From JAXLWB01 sp046328715 (GTDB taxonomy: Bacteria; Chloroflexota; Anaerolineae; Caldilineales; Caldilineaceae): a stretch of 64,000 nucleotides of DNA. The notes beneath the pieces are model-generated. The model was not told the DNA's origin and ran no database searches. It worked only from the letters and a program-made list of their open reading frames with translations. Below, piece after piece: positions 18,665 to 27,859 of this stretch. Each line of letters starts with the position of its first letter. The first letter of the stretch is position 1. The stretch is taken from contig JAXLWB010000025.1 in the NCBI GenBank assembly GCA_046328715.1, positions 74,613 through 138,612 of the forward strand, written 5' to 3'. The translations under genes were made by a program, and so were the position numbers.

Positions 18665-20530
18665 ATGACAGCATCAACCACAAAACGAACGAACGAATCA
18701 AGCAACGCCCCACCGCCCGAAATCCTGCTCATGGGTCGGCGCATGGGTCCACCGGGCATGTCGATGGGCAAGATTGAGCGCGCTAAGGATACACGAGGCG
18801 TCGTGCAGCGGCTGTGGGGTTATCTGCGCCGCCAGCGAACATTGTTGCTGGCCACCAGTGTGATGGTTGTTATCAATTCCATACTCACATTACTTGGCCC
18901 GTATCTCCTGGCCATGGCAATTGACCAATATATTCTCCCTGGCGATCTAGCCGGTCTGTGGCGAATCTGCGGCTGGATGTTAGGGGTCTATGCTGGCAAT
19001 TCGCTCTTTTCCTGGCTACAGACCTATATCATGGCGGGGGCGGCGCAACGCACCGTGCGTGACCTGCGTGACGATCTCTTCGCCAAGATCCAGACCTTTT
19101 CGCTGCGCTTTTTCGACCAGCACACCCACGGCGATCTGATGAGCCGCCTGACCAACGACATTGAAAATGTCAACACCGTGCTCTCCGAAAATCTCACCCA
19201 ACTAATTTCGGGGTTGCTTACCTTGGTCGGTGCGGCGTTGGTGATGCTCTGGTTCAACCCGTGGCTGGCCTTGATTACCTTGATTGTGCAGCCGATCCTG
19301 GTCTTTGGCGTGATTCAGAATGTGGCGAAACGCACGCGGGCGGGCTTCCGCGATCAGCAATCCTCGCTCGGTACATTGAATGGCCTGATCGAGGAGACAA
19401 TCAGCGGGCAACGGGTGGTGAAAGCCTTCAGCCGTGAACCAGTGGTGTTGGCCGACTTTGACAGTGCCAATCAGAAACTACGCAGCGCATCCATCCGGGC
19501 GCAGATGTATGCTGGCTTGATGGGTCCGCTCAATAACGTGACTCGCCATGTCGGCTTGGCGATTGTGATTGTGGCTGGGGCCTGGTTGGCCGTCCGTGGG
19601 CTGACTACCGTCGGTGTGATCGCGGCCTTTATCAATTACACCCGCCAGTTCGGGCAGCCGCTCAACGATCTGGCCACGCTCTACAATGCCATTCAAAGTG
19701 CCATCGCCGGTGCCGAACGGGTCTTCGCCATCATTGATGAGCAAGCCGAGTTGGTGGATGTGCCAGACGCTATCTCATTGAGCCAGGTCAAGGGTGAAGT
19801 CGTCTTTGAGGATGTGAGCTTTAGCTACGACAAACAGACGCCGGTGCTGCAAGAGGTTTCCCTGCATGCCACGCCAGGTGAAATCATTGCCCTGGTCGGG
19901 CCAACTGGAGCGGGTAAGACCACGATTGTCAATCTGTTGACCCGCTTCTATGATATTGACAGCGGGCGGATCCTGATCGATGGCTATGATTTGCGCCAAC
20001 TCAAGCGCCACGATCTGCGCCGCCAACTGGGCATCGTGCTCCAGGATACCTTCCTCTTCGCCAGCAGCGTGATGGAAAATATTCGCTACGGTCGCCTCGA
20101 CGCCAGCGACGACGAGGTGATCGCCGCTGCCAAACTGGCCAATGCCGACACCTTTATCCATCGGCTACCCCACGGCTACCAGACACCGCTCTCTGAGCGG
20201 GGCAGCAATCTCAGTCAAGGCCAGCGTCAATTGTTAGCGATTGCACGTGCCATCCTTGCCGATCCGCGCATCCTGATTCTCGACGAAGCCACCAGCAGCG
20301 TCGATACCCGCACCGAACAGCACATTCAAGAGGCGATGTTGCGGCTGATGAGTGGACGCACCAGCTTTGTCATCGCCCATCGCCTGAGCACTATCCGCAA
20401 AGCTGACCAGATCCTCGTCATCAACCACGGACGATTGATCGAACAAGGCACACATGATTCGTTGCTGGCTGCCGGTGGCTTTTATCACCATCTATACACG
20501 AGCCAGTTCCGTGATAGAGTATTGAAATGA
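18665..20530 (+). CDS. ABC exporter half-transporter with intact catalytic site
   Basis: The 621-residue product begins with about 40 polar residues including a Met/Gly-rich patch (MGRRMGPPGMSMG), then six membrane segments (residues 50-350), then the nucleotide-binding domain. The domain has Walker A GPTGAGKTT, Q-loop LQDTFLFASS, signature LSQGQRQL, Walker B ILILDEATSSVD with the catalytic Glu, and the switch His in VIAHRLST. It is the catalytic partner of the upstream half-transporter; the signature has Gln for Gly (LSQGQ). The stop codon TGA lies in the arm of the large palindrome that follows. Confidence 0.94.
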   Translation: MTASTTKRTNESSNAPPPEILLMGRRMGPPGMSMGKIERAKDTRGVVQRLWGYLRRQRTLLLATSVMVVINSILTLLGPYLLAMAIDQYILPGDLAGLWRICGWMLGVYAGNSLFSWLQTYIMAGAAQRTVRDLRDDLFAKIQTFSLRFFDQHTHGDLMSRLTNDIENVNTVLSENLTQLISGLLTLVGAALVMLWFNPWLALITLIVQPILVFGVIQNVAKRTRAGFRDQQSSLGTLNGLIEETISGQRVVKAFSREPVVLADFDSANQKLRSASIRAQMYAGLMGPLNNVTRHVGLAIVIVAGAWLAVRGLTTVGVIAAFINYTRQFGQPLNDLATLYNAIQSAIAGAERVFAIIDEQAELVDVPDAISLSQVKGEVVFEDVSFSYDKQTPVLQEVSLHATPGEIIALVGPTGAGKTTIVNLLTRFYDIDSGRILIDGYDLRQLKRHDLRRQLGIVLQDTFLFASSVMENIRYGRLDASDDEVIAAAKLANADTFIHRLPHGYQTPLSERGSNLSQGQRQLLAIARAILADPRILILDEATSSVDTRTEQHIQEAMLRLMSGRTSFVIAHRLSTIRKADQILVINHGRLIEQGTHDSLLAAGGFYHHLYTSQFRDRVLK

Positions 20531-20697
20531 CCGGGTGATACTGCTGGCGAATTCAAAAAAAGGGAATCAATTCCCCTTCTGACACCGAGAAGTCGCTTAG
20601 GCGACTGGGAAAACGCATCTAGTGCCTGAGGGCACTTCTCGGTGTCAGTAGCCGATTTTAATCGGGCAACGATTTCACCAGCAGTATCACCCGGTCA
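20528..20697. repeat. Nested multi-hairpin palindrome spanning two convergent stop codons
   Basis: A perfect 20-bp inverted repeat (20528-20547 with 20678-20697) encloses a second perfect 14-bp repeat (20580-20593 with 20634-20647). Inside that are two 6-bp hairpins with four-base loops: AGTCGC/GCGACT (20591-20606) and AGTGCC/GGCACT (20621-20636). Two more small palindromes lie between the outer arms: AGGGAAT/ATTCCCCT near 20562 and CCGATT/AATCGG near 20653. The outer arms contain the TGA stops of the exporter gene (plus) and the aminopeptidase gene (minus). It may end transcription from both sides. Confidence 0.9.
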
Positions 20698-21763
20698 CCC
20701 TGTCAAGATTCCCCTTGCGCACTATCATCCGCCCGTCCACACTGAGCGAGGCACCATGCAATGCAAAATCGTGATTGAGCGAGGATTCGTTCTGCCCACC
20801 CATGTAACGATTTTCACCAAGGGCAAGAAAGAGCGAACCGACAACGTGTTCATCAACAATAGTCCAGCCGATGGGCTGTTGCAAATGGGGGTTTAGTCCA
20901 ATACCAATGTGGCTTATACGCCTTGTTTCCCCACTATAGCTGTCCAGCCAAGCGGCGATTTGCTCGGCACCATTCGCAGCCTCAATATTTGTAATACGTC
21001 CCGCTTCAAAGTGGAAGAGCACCTGGGTTGCCTCGCCGACCTGAGGTAGATAGAGCGTGCCGTGCGTCTGATCTTCCAAGACGGTGGTGTAGACTGATGC
21101 AGCAGGCAGGTTACTCACAATCGTCTTGCGCTGACGATCCGCTTCATCGATCACACCATCGTCGCCATGCCAGTAGCGAGCGCCGTGATCAAGGTGTAGT
21201 TCATACCCGTTGCCCGTGCCGATGACGATGTGATTGCCAGCAAGCATGGTCCGCACTTGTTCGATCAGCATCTGACTCTCACTGCCACTGAACAGACAGG
21301 CGGCGAGGAGATGATCTTCTAGTTGCCGCAGCGGCATTCCAACCCGATCGGCCATCTGTTGGGTCGGTACGGCGACCACCAGGACCGGCAATTGGCGGCT
21401 GTCCTCAAGCCGTGAAAGCTCTTCATCCATGATCTGCCAGGCGGCCAAGGTATCCGGTGCGGCTAGGGCAAAGTTGGGAATGCCACCGCTCAGTCGAATC
21501 ACCCGATCAGCCTCCCTCATCCAGCGTAAGCGATGATGGCTACTTTGCTGGACAGCCTCGGCGGAAGCCTCTGCCAGCCAGCGATTCAAGTAGACAGGCG
21601 ACTGCGCATCGATCAGCGGGGTGGCACCTGCACAGTCAACGGCCAATAATACCTCACGCAACAACTCAGCGTGATCCATGTGATCTTGCACCAGGATCAA
21701 CTCGCCTGGTTGCGCGTTGATTCCCTCGACAATCCGTTTTGCCAGAGCCGACCAAGACGCCAT
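20687..21763 (-). CDS. M29-family metallo-aminopeptidase
   Basis: The 358-residue product resembles the aminopeptidase T/AmpS (M29) family, cytoplasmic two-metal enzymes that trim N-terminal residues from peptides. Supporting stretches are LFHFEAGRITNIEAANG, HIGIGLNPH, ALGENRYMGGQNESSLNHD (candidate Glu, His and Asp metal ligands) and the closing DGRMIVRKG. The length is a little short of the usual 370-410. The start has AAGGAGAG upstream. The last 11 bases, including TGA, lie in the palindrome shared with the ABC exporter gene. Confidence 0.85.
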   Translation of the reverse strand: MASWSALAKRIVEGINAQPGELILVQDHMDHAELLREVLLAVDCAGATPLIDAQSPVYLNRWLAEASAEAVQQSSHHRLRWMREADRVIRLSGGIPNFALAAPDTLAAWQIMDEELSRLEDSRQLPVLVVAVPTQQMADRVGMPLRQLEDHLLAACLFSGSESQMLIEQVRTMLAGNHIVIGTGNGYELHLDHGARYWHGDDGVIDEADRQRKTIVSNLPAASVYTTVLEDQTHGTLYLPQVGEATQVLFHFEAGRITNIEAANGAEQIAAWLDSYSGETRRISHIGIGLNPHLQQPIGWTIVDEHVVGSLFLALGENRYMGGQNESSLNHDFALHGASLSVDGRMIVRKGNLDRVTG

Positions 21764-21843
21764 AGGTTGTTTCTCTCCTTATAGATTTCTGGTATACTGC
21801 ATCGTATTATGCAGAGTTAAAACGATAAATCAGTCTACAATCC

Positions 21844-23400
21844 ATGAGCCAAAAATTACTACCCATCGGCATCCCAACGTTTCGAGACGTGATCGAAGGT
21901 GGGTATCTCTATATTGACAAAACAGAGTTAATCTACGAACTTGCAAGTAGTCCTAAAGGGATTTACTTTTTATCACGCCCGCGCCGCTTTGGCAAGAGTT
22001 TGTTGATTTCCACGCTCTCCGAACTATTCCAGGGCAATCGGGAGCTATTTCGTGACTTATGGATCGACTCAGCCGCATACGATTGGGAAGCTTACCCGGT
22101 ACTGCATCTCGATTTCAATCTCTACCGCATTCATTCGGTGGCCGAGTTGGAAACCAGCGTGAAGTATTTCTTGAATCAAACTGCCGCCCAACATGGCCTG
22201 ACATTGACCGACACCCTCTATTTTATTCAATTTGCCGAGTTACTCTCCGGTTTGGCCAAGAAATACGGCAAACGAGTTGTCGTGCTGATTGATGAGTACG
22301 ACAAGCCCTTGATTGATAACCTGAACAATCTCGAAGAGGCCAAACGCATTCGCGACTTTTTGAAAGGTTTCTACCGTGTATTGAAGAGTATGGACGCCCA
22401 GTTGCGCTTTCTTTTCCTGACTGGCATCAGCAAGTTTAGCAAGGTCGGTGTCTTTTCCGATCTCAACAACCTCTTTGACATCAGCATGTTGGACCGCTAT
22501 GCCGCCTTACCCGGTACTACCCAAGCGGAAGTGGAGCACTACTTTGCCGACCGGATTGAAACGTTTGCTGCAAAGAAATCACTCTCACGGGCTGAACTTT
22601 TGGCTCAGATTCGCCATTGGTATAATGGCTTTGCCTTTTCCAAAGCGACCCTTGGCACCTACAATCCGTTTTCCCTGCTGCAACTCTTTGAAACGGAAAG
22701 TTTTAGCAACTTTTGGTTTGAGAGTGGTACACCCATCTTTTTGGTCAATCTCATCGCCACCGGGAAATATACGGTTCAGGAGTTAACGCAACTCAAAGTC
22801 GAGGAGATCGCCTTTAGCACCTACGAGCTTGAAAATTTGGCGATTGTTCCACTGCTCTTCCAGACTGGCTACTTGACGATCAAAGGCTATGACGAAAATC
22901 GCCGAGTCTATACCCTAGGTCATCCTAATTTTGAAGTGGAGAACGCTTTTCAAGTCTATTTGCTTGGAGCTTTTAGCCAGATTGAACCGAGTCTGAGCAC
23001 CAGTTATCTATGGCAATTAATCGATGCATTGCATGATGCTAATCTAGCGACCTTTTTTGAAGTATTACACATCTTTGCCCAAATTCCCTATACAACTCAA
23101 CTGCCTCGTGAAAAATACTACCAAAGCATCTTCTTTCTGCTCTTCAAATTGATCGGGCTGCGCGCTTCTGCCGAAGTGACGACCAATCAAGGGCGGATTG
23201 ACGCAGTGATAGAAGTGGACAACGCCATCTATCTCTTTGAGTTTAAGCTCAATGGCAGCGCCGAGAATGCACTGGTGCAGATCAAAGAGACGCAATATTA
23301 TCAGCAGTATCAAGGCAAAAATAAGCCGCTCCATCTCGTTGGCGTCAATTTTAGCATGCGCAAACGAGGTCTGAGCAACTGGAAGGAAGAAACCGTCTAA
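21844..23400 (+). CDS. AAA-ATPase-like protein with PD-(D/E)XK nuclease domain
   Basis: The 518-residue product matches a widespread two-domain family. The N-terminal AAA-ATPase-like part has a P-loop variant in LSRPRRFGKSLLISTL near residue 45 and Walker B VVVLIDEYDKPL near residue 145. The C-terminal part carries RIDAVIEVD followed by YLFEFKLNGSAENAL, the D...E-x-K core of a PD-(D/E)XK nuclease. Such genes are often found in many copies in Chloroflexota, Bacteroidota and Clostridia; their role is not settled, with mobile-element or defence links proposed. It starts 80 bases from the divergent M29 gene, and its stop is five bases before the amidase start. Confidence 0.9.
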   Translation: MSQKLLPIGIPTFRDVIEGGYLYIDKTELIYELASSPKGIYFLSRPRRFGKSLLISTLSELFQGNRELFRDLWIDSAAYDWEAYPVLHLDFNLYRIHSVAELETSVKYFLNQTAAQHGLTLTDTLYFIQFAELLSGLAKKYGKRVVVLIDEYDKPLIDNLNNLEEAKRIRDFLKGFYRVLKSMDAQLRFLFLTGISKFSKVGVFSDLNNLFDISMLDRYAALPGTTQAEVEHYFADRIETFAAKKSLSRAELLAQIRHWYNGFAFSKATLGTYNPFSLLQLFETESFSNFWFESGTPIFLVNLIATGKYTVQELTQLKVEEIAFSTYELENLAIVPLLFQTGYLTIKGYDENRRVYTLGHPNFEVENAFQVYLLGAFSQIEPSLSTSYLWQLIDALHDANLATFFEVLHIFAQIPYTTQLPREKYYQSIFFLLFKLIGLRASAEVTTNQGRIDAVIEVDNAIYLFEFKLNGSAENALVQIKETQYYQQYQGKNKPLHLVGVNFSMRKRGLSNWKEETV

Positions 23401-23405
23401 CGCCT

Positions 23406-24821
23406 ATGTCAAACCTTGCCTTTGCACCACTCACCGAGGTAGCCGAACAGATTCGTACTCGCTCCCTCTCGCCCGTCGCTGTGACACAACAAATCTTGGA
23501 TCGCATCGCCGCATTGGATAATCAACTGCACGCCTATGTCACTGTGCTCAAAGCCGAGGCACTCGAACAGGCCGCTGCGGCGGAAGCCGAAATCGCCGCC
23601 GGTCACTATCGAGGAACGCTGCATGGCATTCCTGTCGCGTTGAAGGATTTATGCTATACGAAAGACATTCCGACGACTTGCGGCTCGCAAATGCTGGCCA
23701 ATTGGCGACCCGACCACGACGGCACGGTGGTACGCAAACTCAAAGAAGCAGGCGCAATTATCATCGGCAAGGTGCACCTGACCGAGTTTGCGCTGCGCTG
23801 GCACCATCCCTATCGCCCGATCCCGGTCAATCCCTGGGGCGAAAATCGCTGGCCGGGTGTCTCTTCCAGCGGGTCGGGCGTGGCAACCTTGACAGGACTT
23901 TGTTACGGGGCGATTGGAACAGACACCGGCGGCTCGATTCGCTTCCCTGCCGCAGCCAATGGCGTGGTCGGTTTGAAGCCTACCTATGGACGGGTGAGCC
24001 GTGCTGGCGTTTTTCCACTGGCCGGATCGCTCGACCACATTGGTCCACTCACCCGCTCGGTGGCGGATGCGGCAGCCATGTTACAGGCGATCGCAGGCGT
24101 CGATCCGCTCGATCCGACCTCCAGCCGTTTGCCCGTGCCTGCTTACTTGGCCGAATGTGGCAAGAGCATCGCCGGGATGCGATTGGGCGTGGATGAGAGC
24201 TACATCACGGATGGCGTCCACCCCGATGTGAGCGCAGCGGTCAAGGCGGCAATTGCAGTATTGGAAAAGCTGGGTGCGCAGATCGTGCCCGTCCATGTGC
24301 CGGAACCTGATCCAGCAGCGGCGTCACAAGCCTGGTATCTGCTCACCGGGGCTGATGCACTAGTGGCCCATGCCGACGCCGGTCTCTACCCCGCCCGCGC
24401 TGCTGAGTATGGTCCCTTCCGCGAATTGTTAGAGAGTGCCGCCAGCAAGAGTGCCCAGGATTACGCCAAAGCCCACGCCATGCGCGAGGAGTTTGCCTTC
24501 CGCTTCAACGACATGTTTGACAAAATGGACCTGCTCGTCTGCCCCACCATGCCAACCACTGCACCGCTGATGGACGACAAGGGCAATGCCATCTTGAACC
24601 CAGCCTACGTGCGCACTCGTTACACCTATCCCTACAACTTCAGTCGCAACCCGACGCTGTCACTACCCTGCGGTTTTGATCGGGAAGGGCTGCCGATCAG
24701 TTTGCAATTTGTGGGCAAACATTTTGATGAGGCGGGGTTGTGTCGAGTAGGGGCTGCGTTTGAGCGGGCGACAAGTTGGCCTACAGCGATTACGAAGAAG
24801 ATGGAAGAACAATTCAAGTAG
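23406..24821 (+). CDS. Amidase (GatA-like, amidase-signature family)
   Basis: The 471-residue product belongs to the amidase-signature family, which hydrolyses amide bonds with a Ser-cisSer-Lys triad. The Lys is in PVALKDLCYT near residue 80, the cis-Ser in VSSSGSGVAT near residue 157, and the nucleophile Ser in GTDTGGSIRFPAA near residue 181. GLKPTYGRVSRAGVFPLAGS follows as expected. No gatB or gatC is nearby, so it is more likely a stand-alone amidase than the tRNA amidotransferase subunit. It begins five bases after the AAA/PD-(D/E)XK gene, so the two may share a transcript though not a clear function. Confidence 0.92.
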   Translation: MSNLAFAPLTEVAEQIRTRSLSPVAVTQQILDRIAALDNQLHAYVTVLKAEALEQAAAAEAEIAAGHYRGTLHGIPVALKDLCYTKDIPTTCGSQMLANWRPDHDGTVVRKLKEAGAIIIGKVHLTEFALRWHHPYRPIPVNPWGENRWPGVSSSGSGVATLTGLCYGAIGTDTGGSIRFPAAANGVVGLKPTYGRVSRAGVFPLAGSLDHIGPLTRSVADAAAMLQAIAGVDPLDPTSSRLPVPAYLAECGKSIAGMRLGVDESYITDGVHPDVSAAVKAAIAVLEKLGAQIVPVHVPEPDPAAASQAWYLLTGADALVAHADAGLYPARAAEYGPFRELLESAASKSAQDYAKAHAMREEFAFRFNDMFDKMDLLVCPTMPTTAPLMDDKGNAILNPAYVRTRYTYPYNFSRNPTLSLPCGFDREGLPISLQFVGKHFDEAGLCRVGAAFERATSWPTAITKKMEEQFK

Positions 24822-24981
24822 GGTAACGATTTTTTTGTTTGCGTACGATGATGTTGTGGTGCAAAAGTCAACTCAACGCAACAGCTCAGCCACGACTAGG
24901 AGCGGACGCACCACGGACACCGAAGGGTGTTGCAATAGTGGTGTGTTAGGCGCGTTACCACGCTGCGTGTGAGCGATCTAC

Positions 24982-25233
24982 CTAAATGGCAGGTACCGCT
25001 TGACTTCCGCGTCCGATCTGGCTTGCCTCACTCGCACATCCAGCACCTTGCACCGAAGCGGGTTGAAGAGGCAGGACAAATGTGCCAGGTTCTACCTCAA
25101 AATCAGCTAAGGACAGCGGAGCGATAGGACTCTCTCGGCGGCGTGAGATAATTCGCAATTGATAGGGTTTATGAACCACTGCGAGGTTGAACTCCAGATA
25201 CCACGTGAGCGCAAGCATAGCAGGCTGTTGCAT
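24982..25233 (-). CDS. Hypothetical 83-residue protein downstream of RidA
   Basis: A frame from the ATG at 25233 begins 17 bases after the RidA stop, close enough for co-translation. The product has no membrane segment or motif I recognise; it is rich in Leu, Pro and Ala with an RIISRRRES patch. It may be a real small gene carried with the RidA gene or a chance frame. The minus-strand sequence just past it contains GCCTAAC (24945-24951), discussed under findings. Confidence 0.3.
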   Translation of the reverse strand: MQQPAMLALTWYLEFNLAVVHKPYQLRIISRRRESPIAPLSLADFEVEPGTFVLPLQPASVQGAGCASEASQIGRGSQAVPAI

Positions 25234-25250
25234 GTTCAGGGAGCAACATG

Positions 25251-25631
25251 TTAGGCTTCCGCAATCGCCGCAATCGAAACCTTCAACCCGGGGATCTTTG
25301 CAGGTAATTTAGCTCCCTGGCGAGCAGGAGGGTTTGATGGGAACCATCTCAGCCACTCCTCGTTCATGCCGGGGAAGTCGTCTTCGTCTGCTAGCACAAC
25401 GGTCACGCTTACGATCTTGTCGATTGAGCTTCCAGCCTCCTCGAGGATTGCAGTGATGTTCGTCAGGCATTGACGGGTCTGCTCCTGAATGGTTGTGCCC
25501 TTAATCTGGCCAGTGGCTGGATCATTTGGAGCTGTGCCGGAGACGAAGACAAGTCCCGCAGCTTTCACCGCTTGACTGTAGGCTGCAGGAGGTTTTGCGG
25601 CCTTGGGCGTAAACACGATCTGACGAGGCAT
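25251..25631 (-). CDS. RidA-family (YjgF/UK114) protein
   Basis: The 126-residue product has the length and pattern of the family: AAYSQAVKAAGLVFVSGTAPND near the N-terminus, QTRQCLTNITAILEEAGSS in the middle, and VTVVLADEDDFPGMNEEW towards the end. Typical RidA removes reactive enamine/imine intermediates from PLP enzymes in the cytoplasm. The catalytic Arg expected near the C-terminal third is not clearly placed ('PPARQGAKL' follows the NPPAR turn), so this may still be a true RidA. I chose the ATG at 25631 because AAAGGAG lies seven bases upstream. Confidence 0.85.
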   Translation of the reverse strand: MPRQIVFTPKAAKPPAAYSQAVKAAGLVFVSGTAPNDPATGQIKGTTIQEQTRQCLTNITAILEEAGSSIDKIVSVTVVLADEDDFPGMNEEWLRWFPSNPPARQGAKLPAKIPGLKVSIAAIAEA

Positions 25632-25920
25632 GGTATCTCCTTTTGTGTTGACAGCGTGGTCCGACACCGTCGAATGGTACGTCCGAACGAGACTTATAAC
25701 ACTTCCGACTCAGCAGCCTTCGCACTTCGCAAATCCACTTTTATCACGCGTCTGCAAAAGCGATGAAGCACCGCTTCCGAATATGAGTATACCGGAATGC
25801 CATAACTCTGTCAACGAAATTTGACATAATACAGGCCGACGCCCTCTGTAGTTCGTAGCGCCATTTCCGCTGCTTTATGCTCACCAGCATAGAGGCGATG
25901 TGCAGATGATATTCATGTGG

Positions 25921-26049
25921 TTAGTGCGGTGTACATGCCGAAAGCGCCACCAATACACCTAGCGAAAACGCAACCCGCCACCGGGCCTGTGTCCGGAGCG
26001 TAAGCAGGACGCCCACAAAACCAGCCACAAAGCTTATTGGCTTTTCCAC
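25921..26049 (-). CDS. Possible 42-residue membrane protein
   Basis: A GTG-started frame encodes a peptide with two hydrophobic stretches (ISFVAGFVGVLLTL and VAFSLGVLVALSA) separated by a basic loop, ending CTPH. The pattern looks more protein-like than the surrounding 525-base gap (25632-26156), but no ribosome-binding site is obvious, and it may be a remnant. Nothing else in the gap looks coding. Confidence 0.25.
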   Translation of the reverse strand: MEKPISFVAGFVGVLLTLRTQARWRVAFSLGVLVALSACTPH

Positions 26050-26113
26050 CTATCCAGCGGTACATGAACCTACATGGGCGCTACAGTGTAGGTTGAAGAG
26101 ATGGGAGATCGGG

Positions 26114-26163
26114 AGATTAAGAGATTGTGTGTGACAAGGCTCCAATTCTCAAGCTCTTAATCT
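26114..26163. repeat. Inverted repeat covering the stop of the oxidoreductase gene
   Basis: AGATTAAGAG (26114-26123) pairs with CTCTTAATCT (26154-26163). The right arm contains the TAA stop of the Gfo/Idh/MocA gene. Further GAGAT/ATTCTC words lie around it. This is one of the purine-arm repeats of this window. Confidence 0.6.
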
Positions 26164-27485
26164 TCTTTGTACTCTACCTTGACCACCCGCTCTTCTTCCA
26201 TTGCCTGATCGGCGCAAAATCCAATCAGATGGCCGTTGACCGAATCATCGAGCGTGGTCGTGGAGATGGAAGGGGCTTCGCCACGCACAACACGCAGAAA
26301 ATCGGCCATTAGCCGCAGGTCGCCACCGCCGTGGCCGCCAAAGGCACCCGTCATATCTCCCACTAGGTTGAGATCAACGACTTCTTCGCTGTACTCACGA
26401 CCAGGGCGAGGGTCGATGTAGCGGATGACAAAACGACTATCCTCAAGCGCACCCTGGATTTCACCCTTGGTGCCAATCAGATGGATCAGCCGAGACGGTT
26501 TGGCAGCGCCGCCCACCATGTTAAGCGTGGCTGTACAACCATCGGCAAACTCAATCGCCACGGATTGGTGATCGACCACGTCGTTGTCACACTTCCAGAC
26601 GCAGCGACCGTAGGGATTGTCGCCTTGCAGCGAGGCGATCTTTTCATCGAGGGTCAGTTGGGTGTAATGTTTGGTTGGCGCAAGCGCATTGGGGGTACCA
26701 TGTTGTAACACATCCCAGACGTAAAAGGCCCAGCGCTCCGGGTGGTCGATATAGTGTTTGCGCGCCGAGTAGAGACAATCAGCCTCAATTGGGCAATCGA
26801 CCAGGCAGCGAGTGCCCGCGTTGGCAGGTGCACGCTCGGGGCGGAATTGCAGATTGCTGCCAAAGCTGGCGACTTTCACGGGCGGGGTTCCGCTCTTCAT
26901 CCAGGTGATCAGGTCGAGGTCATGACAGCACTTGGCCATCAGCATCGGTGAGAAACAGCGTCGTTTGCTGTTCCACTTGCCGCGCACAAAGGCTACGCCC
27001 ATGTGATGATAGGAGACATGCTCAACGGCCTGGACGTTGAGCAGCTCGCCAATCGCGCCATCGATCACCTTTTGGCGGATGGCGGCATAGAAGGGCGTAA
27101 AGCGCAAGACGTGGCAGATCACCACCTTACGTTGATAACGGCGGGCCGCTTCGACCAGTTGCCACATCTCCTCGGCATTGGTGGCAAAGGGTTTTTCGAG
27201 CAGCATATCGTAGCCCGCCGCCAACAGTGGCAAAGCGGTCGGCACATGTTGGTGATCCATCGTGCCGTTGATCACAAAGTCAGCGAACTTGGGTTGGGCG
27301 GCCAAAGCTTCGGCAGAGCCAAAACAGCGGTCGACAGGCAGATCGTAGAGATCGGCAACTTCTTGGCGTCGCTCGGCAATCGGATCGGCCACGCCGACGA
27401 TGCGCAATTGGTCAGGATGTTGCTGGGCGTAAGAGGCGTAGGTTAGGGCGCGGTGTCCAGCACCGACGATGATGGCTGTGAGCAT
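26157..27485 (-). CDS. Gfo/Idh/MocA-family oxidoreductase with internal Cys cluster
   Basis: The 442-residue product has an N-terminal Rossmann fold (AIIVGAGHRAL, VGVADP) and the family's EKPFATNAEE motif, where Lys sits near the active site. CHDLDLITWMKSG supplies the expected D-x-x-x-H-type region. Such enzymes oxidise or reduce sugars and cyclitols with NAD(P). Between residues 215 and 245 it has CLVDCPIEADCLYSARKHY, three cysteines that are not part of the core fold and could hold a metal. Large Gfo/Idh/MocA sets are common in carbohydrate-degrading Chloroflexota. The gene is monocistronic; its stop lies in an inverted repeat. Confidence 0.9.
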   Translation of the reverse strand: MLTAIIVGAGHRALTYASYAQQHPDQLRIVGVADPIAERRQEVADLYDLPVDRCFGSAEALAAQPKFADFVINGTMDHQHVPTALPLLAAGYDMLLEKPFATNAEEMWQLVEAARRYQRKVVICHVLRFTPFYAAIRQKVIDGAIGELLNVQAVEHVSYHHMGVAFVRGKWNSKRRCFSPMLMAKCCHDLDLITWMKSGTPPVKVASFGSNLQFRPERAPANAGTRCLVDCPIEADCLYSARKHYIDHPERWAFYVWDVLQHGTPNALAPTKHYTQLTLDEKIASLQGDNPYGRCVWKCDNDVVDHQSVAIEFADGCTATLNMVGGAAKPSRLIHLIGTKGEIQGALEDSRFVIRYIDPRPGREYSEEVVDLNLVGDMTGAFGGHGGGDLRLMADFLRVVRGEAPSISTTTLDDSVNGHLIGFCADQAMEEERVVKVEYKED

Positions 27486-27566
27486 AGTTGAGAGCTGTGT
27501 TGTTTGAGGGGAATGTTGACGATATTAGTGCAACATGATAATTTGTCACCAAAACAGTGACAAGAC

Positions 27567-27859
27567 ATGCGAATTATTTCCCGCAAAGTATTATGCGAAT
27601 TTGCGACAGATATTCAAATGCAGAACAACCTCTGGACTCCTGATATCGCTATGTCTTATCAGCCGACTGGCATAAACCCGCTGATGTGCGTCAAAGTTTT
27701 CGTACTGCTGATATTCTGCCAAACAATCGAGTTGTCTTCAATATTAGTGACAATCACTTCCGTTTAATTGTCAAGATTGAGTATGACCCGCAGATCGTCT
27801 ATATACGTTTGATAGGAACCCATGCTGAGTATGATCGAATCGATACAGCAACTATCTGA
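27567..27859 (+). pseudogene. higB: Broken HigB-type toxin gene
   Basis: The frame starts MRIISRKVLCEFAT, the N-terminus of HigB/RelE-like mRNA interferases. Near 27608-27610 one base appears lost. From 27611 the correct frame continues YSNAEQPLDS, then a TGA at 27641-27643 where the family has Trp, then YRYVLSADWHKPADVRQSF, and reads on through FRLIVKIEYD and VYIRLIGTHAEYDRID to a TGA at 27857-27859. One frameshift and one nonsense codon therefore separate it from a roughly 97-residue toxin. The antitoxin gene overlaps its 3' end and is intact. Confidence 0.88.

Noticed and set aside
20580..20647. Hairpin cluster as a tRNA or other cloverleaf RNA
   Set aside because: There is no anticodon arm, T-loop consensus or acceptor end; the two inner hairpins have only six base pairs each.
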